Notes under the pieces: model-generated
Seen by the model: the letters and a program-made list of their open reading frames with translations, nothing else
Databases searched by the model: none
What the model was told of the DNA's origin: nothing
Position numbers and translations under genes: made by a program
Assembly: GCA_023078555.1 (NCBI GenBank)
Contig: CM041198.1
Coordinates: 4,347,354 to 4,411,353, forward strand
Source of the DNA: Ulva prolifera
Taxonomy: Eukaryota; Chlorophyta; Ulvophyceae; Ulvales; Ulvaceae
DNA length: 64,000 nt
Reading direction: 5' to 3'
Shown here: in pieces, positions 44,380 through 53,411 of the stretch
Position numbering within the stretch: position 1 is the first letter of the stretch
How the letters are laid out: every line of letters begins with the position of its first letter

Positions 44380-45233
44380 TGTAGAGGTCTCTGAGTCGCC
44401 GGGGCGGAACGGACCTACGGTGCAGCGCGAGGACAGCTGAATAAAATGGGCTAAACGCCGCAGCACGAAGGCTGTACAGGCAGACAGAAGTAGAACAGAC
44501 AGATGCGAAAAGAGGCAAGAATTCAATACAATGTGATGCACGAATGGGTGGCGCCCCAACCAGATCACTGTAAAACGTGCCTGGTCCCAGCAAGCGCTCG
44601 GTATAAATACCGATGGTGTGTGCGCCCAGGTCGATCCCCCTGTTAGAGCTGGCCTCGCCGGATCGCGCAGAGCGCAGACCCCAGATCCCGAGTAATTGCG
44701 GGAGAAAGTAAGCATGTGGCCTTCGGAGCCTGAAGGCTGATCGCACACTGATTTCGTGTTCGATGTGGGAGCCGTGCCTGCTAACAGCGGGCATGCATGC
44801 GAAGCCCCAAGGCTGCCGCGTAACATGCGTGAGTTCGCAAATACACATGGAGGTCTGCATGCGAACCGGTCTGTAAGATACCAGTCTAGCTTGGGTAGGA
44901 CATGACCGCTAATGCGCTGGTCCAGGTAATCCGATATAATACAGTGCCAACTAAGCATGGCTGCGTAAGCTGGCCGAGTTGGTGCACTCGTAGCCACGTC
45001 CAGTAAGGTGTCTGGCATACACGTATCATTGTGATTCGAGTGTACAGGACGCTGTACATAAATTGCGTGCACATATGTGCATAATAATAATTAACGTGGT
45101 ATATAATGTATAAGTGGCGTTGTACAGACGCCAGTCCAAGTTACGAGGACACATGTTGTGGTCTGCGCTGCAGCCTTAGGTGTCTATAGGTGTGCCGCGC
45201 CAGCATGCGCCTAGTGAGATGTATCTCACAACA
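44380..45233 (-). repeat. Gypsy 3' LTR (854 bp)
   Basis: It has TG..CA termini. In element orientation it begins with the hairpin GTGAGAT-AC-ATCTCAC (45214-45229) four bases from the end, and has the TATA palindrome at 44599-44612. It is nearly identical to 53412-54265. Confidence 0.95.
44599..44612 (-). promoter_or_regulatory. palindromic TATA box, 3' LTR
   Basis: cggtataaataccg, preceded on the plus strand by ggtcccagcaagcgct. It reads as TATA on both strands. Confidence 0.6.
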
Positions 45234-45246
45234 CCTCCCCCCTTAA
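45234..45246 (-). other. polypurine tract of the Gypsy element
   Basis: On the minus strand the bases just before the 3' LTR are ttaaggggggagg, a typical plus-strand priming site. Confidence 0.8.
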
Positions 45247-45424
45247 CAGAGGAGCGAAGCTCCACAAGCGAAGCACAGAGATGCTGGCGAGACCACACAC
45301 GAAGAAGGCATCACGATAGATGGCAAGTGAATGTAAAAATGACGCGAAGGGCAAAGCCTGCGGAGCAGGGACGACGTCGGGGCTTTGCAACAAGCGCCGG
45401 CGCCGTGACTGCCTTGCAAATAAG

Positions 45425-46157
45425 TTACATCATGTCCGAGAAGGCCACGATCAAGTCGTCTAAGTAGTGGCCCAAAACATGGCCATGAGAATGCGTGGCA
45501 AATTCTATAAAGTCATGCAGCGTGCGCTCACGAATGCGAGCAGCCATCACCACCGTGCGCTCGGCACTAACAATGCCGCGAAGACGGCGCTTAAATTCGT
45601 CGACGCTGCCGGCGGCCGCGGAAATATGGAGGTCGTCCTTCATAATTCTGTCAATGTTGACCAGGAGCCTTTTAAGCCTGCCGTCCGCCAGCGCGGAGTC
45701 TCCGGGTAAGTCGGGCAAGGAAGCCACTGCACAACGGCATAAGTAAGCGATGAGGTGCCACAATATAGGCGTTCCGAGGTAATCGCGCACCGAGCAAGAA
45801 CACCCCGATGCAGCGCCAAATAAAGTGAACAACCCCATAAAGACCTGTAGAAAAAAATAAGAATAACGGTACACTCAAGGCAGGTAAGGTACGAGTCGCT
45901 GCCGTGCTGGGGCTCCACCCAGTGAATGCCCGTGCCCAGCATGACGAGTGCTGTGGGGGTGGCAGTGCTGGTTCCTATGTGATCATGCACATGGACCTAA
46001 GACCGACAAGTGTCGGCGGAGCGGGCAGGATACGGTCAAGCAATACCTGCGTCGATCCCAACTCCTGACGACCGTGTAAATGCCCTGTAAGTGCTATCAT
46101 GAATCCAGGCGTCCCCTTCAACACATAGCGGGCGCAGCGAAGACCTAGTACAGGCAT
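45425..46157 (-). CDS. Gypsy ORF3 (post-pol, env position)
   Basis: Between pol and the 3' LTR lies coding-like sequence on the element strand. A first short frame (46157-45975) overlaps the last codons of pol. The main frame (45874-45425, 149 codons) starts with hydrophobic segments (FFLQVFMGLFTLFGAASGC; TPILWHLIAYLCRCAVASL). It then has a soluble part: KRLLVNIDRIMKDD, RIRERTLHDFIEFATHSHG, VLGHYLDDLIVAFSDMM. The latter is clearly conserved in the copy at 29250-29669. A T-rich tract ending ctacag lies near the main frame's start and could be a splice acceptor. Position and hydrophobicity resemble an envelope-like or accessory protein, but I recognise no family. Confidence 0.6.
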
Positions 46158-49100
46158 GCAGCGCAGCGGGAGCAATAACGCTGGCGCGATGTGGCTGCTT
46201 TAAGCGCCGGTTCGGCATCTACCGGGTACGCCGAGCGACGCCTAGTTCTAGGCGTCAAGCGTGGCGGGCGCGACATAATGGCAGGTGCAGTGTCGATCCC
46301 GCGTCGGGTCGACTGTTGAGCACGTTGCAGCAGGTGCGCTAGTTTAGCACGGGCCGTGCGCGGGAACTGTTGGATCAGAACGTCGCGCTGTTTGGAAGAC
46401 GCATTCTGGAACATATAATCAGCCACTTTGTCCAAACAGTTCTCCAGCTCATTAACAGGGAGCCATAAGTTGTGTTGCGGGGAGTACCCTTTCCAACTAA
46501 CTAAGTAGTGAGGACCTTTCATGGGGCCTGTCTCTTTGGACTGGACAGCGGGTGTATGCGTGCGTCTATAATCAAGGATGGCTTCCACTTCGAACACTTT
46601 ATTGGCGTCTGTGGGCCGGGACAGTTTAGGTGCGCTGGAGTACTCATGCAGATGAGACGCAACGTACGGTTTTAAACATGAGAAATGAAACACATTGTGT
46701 ATGCGAAGTTGCTGCAGCGTTGCAGGCAGTTGCAATCGCGCAGCTCTGGTGCCGACCAGCTCAAGGATTTGACAGGGGCCCGCCCATTTGGCAGTGAATT
46801 TGCGCCTAAGCGACGGGTGATGCAGCGCGAGTTTTGACAAGGACAGCAGAACATTCTTTCCTGCTCGGAAATGCTCAAAGTATTCAGGTTGGATAGTGCC
46901 AGCCCACATGCTTTGCTTGGCTTCATTCAGAGATTGCTTGGCTAAGTGGTAATACATCCGATGCAAGACAGATGCATGTGGTTTTCGCGATGTCGACATA
47001 CCAAATGCCAAAGCAGTCGGGGACAAGGGGGGTGTAATGCGATTGAGTTGAAACGGGCTGCAACCAGTGCTTTCATTTTTGGAACTGTTAATGCTGAACT
47101 CGATGTGCGGCAAGAATGTATCCCAGTCGTCGTGTGCTGGACTGACAAAATGCCTCAGTGCTTCTCCAATAACTCTGTTCATGCGTTCCACCTGACCATT
47201 TGCTTGGGGGTGATAAGAGAAAGTTAACCGTAGCCGAATGCCCATGTGCTCGCAAACGGATTGAAAGAATTTATTGTTCCATTGCACTCCGCGATCACTA
47301 CATATACCCAACGGCAAGCCATAGTGCGGGTAAATATGATGGAAGAACAATTTGGCGAAGCCTGGTCCGTCCAGAGTACTGAGTGCAGGGACAAGGCGGA
47401 CCATCTTAGAAAACTGGTCAACGAAAACGACGATGCAATCAAAACCAGACACAGTGCGGGGTAGTTGCGTGATCATATCCAAGCTAACAACCCGCCAGCA
47501 TGCTGTGGGTACTGGAAGGGGTGACAGGGTGCTAACTGTGGAACCGGGAGATTTCATTATTTGACACGAATGACACTGCGATACAAATGATTTGATGTCT
47601 CCGCTGATGTTGGGCCAATGAAACGTATCCATAATAAGTGCTTGTGTTCTATGCACACCCAAGTGTGCATGCCACGGATGCACATGGTGCCACAACAAGA
47701 TTTGTTTGCGAAGATCATCATAATCCGGAATGACAAGCTTGTGCTCGCAAAAATATGCTTGCAGATGTTTATCAAACCGAAATTGCTTCGGCGGTTCACG
47801 AAATGCAGGGTCATGTGCATAACCTTTACGCAAGCGTTCCCAAAACGAATCAATCACGGTGTCAAGAGTAAGATGGTGATTGTGCTGGTCGATGAGATTC
47901 GTACCAATGTCTTCGACGGCCTGAGCGTCGAGAACAATGTCGGCAGAATCACTCGCCGAGGAGTGCTGCCCTAAGTTCCCGGAGCCAGGGCTCGGAGTCG
48001 TCGTCAAGTCCGGAGGTTGGTTGGGCATCGGAGTGGACGGCTGTTGCGGACTCGTTGGTGGGCTGAGCGGCGGGCTGAGGGACTGAAACCGGTTGCTGCG
48101 CCGTGTTGAGGGCGCAGCCTGTAACGGGGGTTGTGACCGGGGCCGCCGCGGAGTCGTGGCCGGTAGCGAGCGGTTGCTCTGGTCCAGCATTCTCTGCACG
48201 ACCGAGTAAGCGGGGTTGCTTGGCTGGCGGCTGAGCTGCTGCAGCGCCCAGGTTAACTGCTGTCCCCGTGTTGTGCGGGAGAATAAATTCGTGGCGGCCG
48301 GAAGTGGAGCAGACTGCCAAGCCGACGGGGTAACCCTGCGGGACTCCATAAGTGCCGTGCCATGTGATGGAGCCTGTGACAATGGTAGTGGAGGGAATGC
48401 CTCCGATAAATCCGGTGCGGGGCCGGTGGACCTGCGCACTAGAAGGCTTGTCAGTGCTAATGCTCGGTAAGGTTCGTGAGGCCGTTCTGCGGCCAGCGTG
48501 TGGCCGTCATGCAACGTGATTTCCGTGCTAGGCAAGTGAGTAGCTCTGCTAACAGCATCGGCCACAACATTCTTGTCCCCTGGAATGTAAGTAATTTTCC
48601 AGTCAATACGGGACAGAGACTCGAGCCACCTGGCATGTTTGCCGGTGAGCTTCTTTTGAGTTTGTAGAAATCTAAGGGGGTTGTGGTCAGAGTGAATAAA
48701 CACTGTGTGATTGTTTTCCAGATAACATCGCCATTGGCGGTAAGCAAAAACAATCGCTCCAAGCTCTTTTTCTAGTGTATAATAATTTTCTTCAGCCTTA
48801 TTCAATTTACGGCCAATCCACGCAACAGGACAGAGAGTATCCTCATGTTCCTGAGTCAGCACAGCACCATAAGCATAATCTGATGCGTCAGTATAGATGT
48901 GAAATGATTTGTTAAGATCCGGGTGGCGCATAACAGTAGCGTTGACCAGAGATTGTTTAATGTTTGTAAATGCCTGTTCGCATTGTAGCGTCCAAGGCAA
49001 TTGCTCCTTGGAGCTGATACGCTGCAACAAAGGCGCGGCCAAGGTCGGGAACTTCGGAATAAACCTCCTGAAGTAACCCGCTAATCCGAGAAACGATCTA

Positions 49101-51046
49101 ATATTGTTTGTCGATTTTTGCAAGTCTGTAACCGGCCAATCTTGTAGCACCTGAACTTTATATGGGTCCGGCTGGACTGTGTCCGCCGTGACAACATGTC
49201 CTAGGTACTTAATCTCTTGCAGCGCAAATTGGCATTTATCCATGTTGCAGTAGAAGTTATGCTCTGCTAAGCGGGTTAACACGAGATTCAAGTTCGTCGC
49301 ATGCTCAGATTCCGATCGTGCCAAAACCACAATATCGTCGAGATAAGCAAGACAAATCTTACCTATAAGTCCTTTCAAGACAACATTCATTGCGTGCTGA
49401 AACACCGAGGGTGCGTTGGACAAGCCGAACGGCATAACCTTCCACTCATACAGGCCATCCGGTGTTCTAAAAGCGGTTTTAGGGCCAGCTGACTCCGAGA
49501 GACGAATTTGGTGATAGCCAGATTGCAAATCCAATGCTGAGAAGTATTTGTGCCCTTGCAGCTGGTCTAGCAGCGTGTCGATGCGTGGCAATGGGTATGT
49601 GTTCTTAATTGTGTGCTTGTTCAGATACCGATAGTCAATGCAAAGTCTCAACTTGCCGCCAGGTTTGGGGGCAAAAAGGACACAGCTAGCCCAAGGAGAA
49701 ACAGAGGGTTGCACCCACCCCATGGAGATTAAATGATTAAGCTGCTTTTCCAGTTCCAGTTGTTCCCTCGGTGTCAATCTATACTGGCGCGCCGCTCTAG
49801 GCCTAGCGCCTGGCAACAAGTCAATGTCCATTTCAAATCCGGATGCAGATGTGTTGGGGGGTGGCGGCCCTAACGTGCCTCCAGGCGCTTGATGTTTGTC
49901 CACAACCGCTTTAATGCAAGCAGGGATACATGATGTGTCTTGTGGGACATGTGCAGGAGCATTTTGTCTTGATAGGTATCCGGTTCGTTTCGTGCTGGCA
50001 CAACTAACATTTGTTGTTGCTGCATGTGAGGATTTAATGTGCGCCACAAACAATGGCTGCTGACCGCGCCTCGCCCTGTTTGTGAGACTCTTCAATTCAC
50101 GTTGCGATATTAAGAAATCTTCCTGTGGACTGGATTCCGTTGTGACTTGTGCGTGGCTGGCGTGGATGACATGGAAGTAGGGCTGTCCCGTCTTCTTGCG
50201 TCCATGTTTTACTGGTGGGACATGAATAACAATGCGCGGATGTTTAAAAGTGATGGACATGTTGACGGCTGATATCACATCAAGTGCAAATAGTGCCTCG
50301 TTCGGATGGAATGAATCCGCTGCCGTGGGCAGCGAGTCCACTACTGTGAATTTCACTGTAATGATCCGTCGTCCTACCCGCGCACTTAACAAGACAGACC
50401 CTATGCATGGTGCCTCCGATGCTGAAATTCCAACCGTTACGCTGTGTGTAGATAGAAAGGGGATGTTATGGCGCTCCAAAAAACCGCGAGTGATCATGCT
50501 ATGGTTTGCTGCCGTGTCCACCAACGCCCTGGCGAAGTGGTTGTGAATGCGCGTGGGCATCGTGCATATAAGATCAACGAAACTCGCTTGCTGTGCCAAC
50601 ACCGCCGCTGCAGCTTTCTTCGTTGGCAAAATTGACACACGCTGATTCGTGACCATTGTGCATATGTGGTACTTTTGGTGTCCTGGAACAGGGTTGCCTG
50701 ACATATACTCCAGCAAATGCCGTGCCTCGTCAACCATGGACGGGGAGTGCTGACGTAACAACGGAACAAATGCTGACGAGTCAAAAATTCGCGCGGGGAT
50801 AACGACGGTAATGTTGTGTTCATGCATGTTGATGGTGTGCATGTGGCGAACTGCAGCCTGCGCCGCGTCTGTGCATGGAAGAGTCACTATAATATTTTCT
50901 TTAAGGTCATGTAGATCAAACAAGGACAGGGACCCAGACATAAATGCGGAGTTGAAACAAGTCGCGTTCAATGGTATTAACTTTCGTGCCAGATTGTAAG
51001 GCTCAGCCGCCCATTGTGGGCACGCAATGGATGGCTTGCCAGCTTC
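46145..51046 (-). CDS. pol: Gypsy Pol polyprotein with C-terminal chromodomain
   Basis: The frame is open without a break from the UGA at 51049-51047 to a TAG at 46145-46147. Residues here are counted from codon 50971, about 25 codons after the UGA. Protease: ALVDTAANHSMITRGF (Asp about 152). RT: DLQSGYHQIRL (about 475) and [11 protein letters not shown] (active-site DD about 540). RNase H: IYTDASDYAYGAVL (about 690). Integrase: zinc finger HVHPWHAHLG..CHSC (about 1090), catalytic VSLDMI, ICSDRG (about 1223) and NGQVERMNR (about 1260). Chromodomain: VEAILDYRR..YLVSWKGYSPQHNLWLP (about 1462-1515). All catalytic residues are present. No ATG occurs in the first 35 codons after the UGA, yet that stretch (GKPSIACPQWA) is conserved in other copies, so Pol is probably made as a Gag-Pol readthrough product. 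Confidence 0.93.
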   Translation of the reverse strand, partial: EAGKPSIACPQWAAEPYNLARKLIPLNATCFNSAFMSGSLSLFDLHDLKENIIVTLPCTDAAQAAVRHMHTINMHEHNITVVIPARIFDSSAFVPLLRQHSPSMVDEARHLLEYMSGNPVPGHQKYHICTMVTNQRVSILPTKKAAAAVLAQQASFVDLICTMPTRIHNHFARALVDTAANHSMITRGFLERHNIPFLSTHSVTVGISASEAPCIGSVLLSARVGRRIITVKFTVVDSLPTAADSFHPNEALFALDVISAVNMSITFKHPRIVIHVPPVKHGRKKTGQPYFHVIHASHAQVTTESSPQEDFLISQRELKSLTNRARRGQQPLFVAHIKSSHAATTNVSCASTKRTGYLSRQNAPAHVPQDTSCIPACIKAVVDKHQAPGGTLGPPPPNTSASGFEMDIDLLPGARPRAARQYRLTPREQLELEKQLNHLISMGWVQPSVSPWASCVLFAPKPGGKLRLCIDYRYLNKHTIKNTYPLPRIDTLLDQLQGHKYFSALDLQSGYHQIRLSESAGPKTAFRTPDGLYEWKVMPFGLSNAPSVFQHAMNVVLKGLIGKICLAYLDDIVVLARSESEHATNLNLVLTRLAEHNFYCNMDKCQFALQEIKYLGHVVTADTVQPDPYKVQVLQDWPVTDLQKSTNNIRSFLGLAGYFRRFIPKFPTLAAPLLQRISSKEQLPWTLQCEQAFTNIKQSLVNATVMRHPDLNKSFHIYTDASDYAYGAVLTQEHEDTLCPVAWIGRKLNKAEENYYTLEKELGAIVFAYRQWRCYLENNHTVFIHSDHNPLRFLQTQKKLTGKHARWLESLSRIDWKITYIPGDKNVVADAVSRATHLPSTEITLHDGHTLAAERPHEPYRALALTSLLVRRSTGPAPDLSEAFPPLPLSQAPSHGTALMESRRVTPSAWQSAPLPAATNLFSRTTRGQQLTWALQQLSRQPSNPAYSVVQRMLDQSNRSLPATTPRRPRSQPPLQAAPSTRRSNRFQSLSPPLSPPTSPQQPSTPMPNQPPDLTTTPSPGSGNLGQHSSASDSADIVLDAQAVEDIGTNLIDQHNHHLTLDTVIDSFWERLRKGYAHDPAFREPPKQFRFDKHLQAYFCEHKLVIPDYDDLRKQILLWHHVHPWHAHLGVHRTQALIMDTFHWPNISGDIKSFVSQCHSCQIMKSPGSTVSTLSPLPVPTACWRVVSLDMITQLPRTVSGFDCIVVFVDQFSKMVRLVPALSTLDGPGFAKLFFHHIYPHYGLPLGICSDRGVQWNNKFFQSVCEHMGIRLRLTFSYHPQANGQVERMNRVIGEALRHFVSPAHDDWDTFLPHIEFSINSSKNESTGCSPFQLNRITPPLSPTALAFGMSTSRKPHASVLHRMYYHLAKQSLNEAKQSMWAGTIQPEYFEHFRAGKNVLLSLSKLALHHPSLRRKFTAKWAGPCQILELVGTRAARLQLPATLQQLRIHNVFHFSCLKPYVASHLHEYSSAPKLSRPTDANKVFEVEAILDYRRTHTPAVQSKETGPMKGPHYLVSWKGYSPQHNLWLPVNELENCLDKVADYMFQNASSKQRDVLIQQFPRTARAKLAHLLQRAQQSTRRGIDTAPAIMSRPPRLTPRTRRRSAYPVDAEPALKAATSRQRYCSRCAACLY

Positions 51047-51049
51047 TCA
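51047..51049 (-). other. in-frame UGA between Gag and Pol (full-length copy)
   Basis: The context is CAT GTC CGC TGA GAA GCT GGC AAG. Gag and Pol are in one frame. The same stop with the same CGC before and GA after it occurs in two other diverged copies (22504-22506 and 11809-11811). Confidence 0.9.
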
Positions 51050-53359
51050 GCGGACATGGTGATGATGGTCGGGGCGTGACCGTTTGGCCTGAGTATCAGA
51101 GCCTCTTCGGTTGGGTTCGCACCGGTCCCTCTTGTTGTCGCGATCGCGGTGCCGGGCTGGGTTGTAGCGCTGGGGCAGCGGGGTGAGGTGGCGCCGCCTG
51201 TTAAAAGCCTCCCCGAAGAATGCGTCACGAGACGCCTGCGGTACAAGTGAAAGAAAAGTGGGGCAGTGGTCAACCTGATGATGGCCAGCTTGGGGGTTGG
51301 CATTGTTCCTAGCCGACGGGCACAACCAACACTGCTTGAACGGGTACAGATAATGCATGCGCAGCATGCGTGTTGCCGTAAACATAAATGTAGGCTCAAT
51401 TCCTGGAGGCAGTGGGTGCGTTGCCGCAGCTAATGCGCCATGGACCGAAGTAGGGCCACCTTCCAACTCAAGGCTAAGTGCCTTGCGCAGGTCAGCCGGC
51501 ACCACAGGGTTTTGAACAAACCCTTGCAGCCATGGCCTAAACGTATCCTCGTCCGTTGAGTTAGCCTGCTCTTTAAGTTGAGGGATAAGTGGCTGCCTGG
51601 TGCCTGGTAGGGGACCTGAGGGAGCCGCGCGTTTCTGCAAACCATTGCGGTTGTTAGCCGGTGGGCCAGGTAAGATCGCGGCTGCGGCTTGCTGCTTGGG
51701 TTCGTGGGTGCCAGGTGCCTGTGATTTGCGCTTGGAGACTAACATAGCATAATCGATCCTGCTATCAAGCGCATCACCTGTGTAACGTTTGACCGTGTTG
51801 GCCGACTCGCGGACTTGTTGAAGCTGTGTAACAGCCCACGTAATGAATTTAACAGCGGTCGCGTCCGCTTGAAACGTACTCAAGCCCACTAACGGCTTCA
51901 ACTCTAAGTTAAATTTCTCTAGTAAAGTTGACATGGGTAAGAACATGCGCAAGGTATCAGCTAATGTCGATTTGCAGGTGGGCTGCATCAGACGCTACAG
52001 TTTTGTAAACAAAATGCAAGCAAAATCCACTTTGCACTGCTTGCCTTGCATGTGCGTGTAATCCAGGAAAATTAATCGATAGTAAGTTTTGATGTGGTGC
52101 ATAAGCTCATTAAAATCAGCAGAGTCGGCCGCGTCATAGCGCTGCCACGCGTGTTCAATATTATGTCTGAACTGACCGCTGGTGAAGTAAAAGTCTCTGA
52201 TCACTTCTAACCACTGTCGGACAGTGCATTCAGGGTTCAGAGCAGCTTTTTGTGCAACCGTAACATGCTGGTCAGTGCGAGAAAAAGTGGTGGTCAGATG
52301 TTGTATGACTTGCTTTTCTGATAATTGCAAACAATTCGCGCGTGCATGCAAAACGTCGCTTTGGTACTTGTGCCAGCGTAATTCGGATAGGGGATCGCCG
52401 CGCAACGCGGCTGCTGTGGGCATGTGAACCGACGAAAATGAATATTGAGCACTACGAAACCACGTATTTGAGCTGTCATCAAGAAAATTCGGGTTACTCT
52501 CAGGCAGTGATGAATGGATGGGTAAGACTGACTGCACCTGGGTGGTGACGCTTGCCGAGCAGTCCCGATACTGCTGTGCCTCCGCCTTGGTAATCTCCGA
52601 AACGTGGACCGTTGGGAACACTTCAGACACGCTTTTGAGACAATAACGTGCACTGGTAAACGCATGCCATACTGCGTGCACAATATTAAAAACTTTTGGC
52701 TCAGACGCCTTCACAAGCTTAATTAGCGCAGCGCCATGGCTGTTAACAGCGGGCGTGGTACGTAACTTCGTAGTCCGCTCTCTGACGCCAAGCAGTCCTA
52801 ACAAGTCGGTACGGACAGGGCATGCCAACATGGCAAGCGTAAACGACTTGTAATCGGTGGAGAAAGCAAAAGTCAGATCAAGTAGGGGCTTGGCGAACCT
52901 AGGCCCGAGCCAGACCAACAATGTCATGGCCGCCGGGATAAGCAAGTTGCGCACGGGGCCGTCCACGGGGCCCCAATCAGCCGCGCATAAAAATCCACCC
53001 GGCGCCTTAAGGGCACGCTTAACAGCTTCCGAAGACACCTTCTTCTCCAGAGGTCGGAAGGGTACCTCGTCATCCGGCAGGTCAGACTCTAAGAAAATCT
53101 GTCTGGCATCCCGGCACACAGCCATGAACGCCGGCTTGTCAAAGTCAGCAGCACAATTCACCATAACGTTTTGCAGCCACAGCAGCATGCTAAACAGACG
53201 TCGAATAAAGTCTAAGTCTTCCTGAGGGAAGCTATTCAGGCCAGGATTCTGACATTGTTCTAAAGAAAAATTCGAATCAACACATGTAACGATCGACTCA
53301 CGAGCGGATTCCCACGTAACCGGGTCCTCCATGGCTTGGGCAGCTAATTCGCTGGCCAT
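51050..53359 (-). CDS. gag: Gypsy Gag (one internal TAG)
   Basis: The likely start is ATG at 53359, 53 bp after the 5' LTR. The frame runs about 770 codons to the UGA, broken only by a TAG at 51997-51995 (CTG TAG CGT). Gypsy copy 2 has a Gln codon (CAA) at that place. The N-terminal two-thirds is a long helical capsid-like region (LLIPAAMTLLVWLGPRF; HNIEHAWQRYDAADSADF; TQLQQVRESANTVKRY). Near the C-terminus (about 51,335-51,260) is a zinc-knuckle-like CWLCPSARN..H..VDHC with the spacing C-X2-C-X11-13-H-X4-C seen in all three copies, wider than the usual X4. A basic His/Arg-rich tail ends at the UGA. The TAG could be a simple nonsense mutation; otherwise the copy looks intact. Confidence 0.9.
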
Positions 53360-53395
53360 CTGCAAGTAATAAAAGAATAATCAGGACAGAAATCT

Positions 53396-53411
53396 TGAAG
53401 TCACAGATACC
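53396..53411 (-). other. candidate primer-binding site
   Basis: The minus-strand bases directly after the 5' LTR are GGTATCTGTGACTTCA. The first six (GGTATC) are shared with Gypsy copy 2 and fit part of an initiator-tRNA-Met complement, but the match does not extend, so the tRNA is uncertain. Confidence 0.35.

Noticed and set aside
44041-45072. Long minus-strand frame (343 codons) over the left LTR, with a 268-codon counterpart over the right LTR
   Set aside because: The frame is almost entirely LTR sequence and runs through the promoter region. It exists twice only because the LTRs are identical, and there is no motif or start context.
46145-46157. Pol and ORF3 joined by frameshift
   Set aside because: Pol ends with a normal stop after the chromodomain, and I see no slippery heptamer at the overlap. 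Separate expression, for example by splicing, is more likely.
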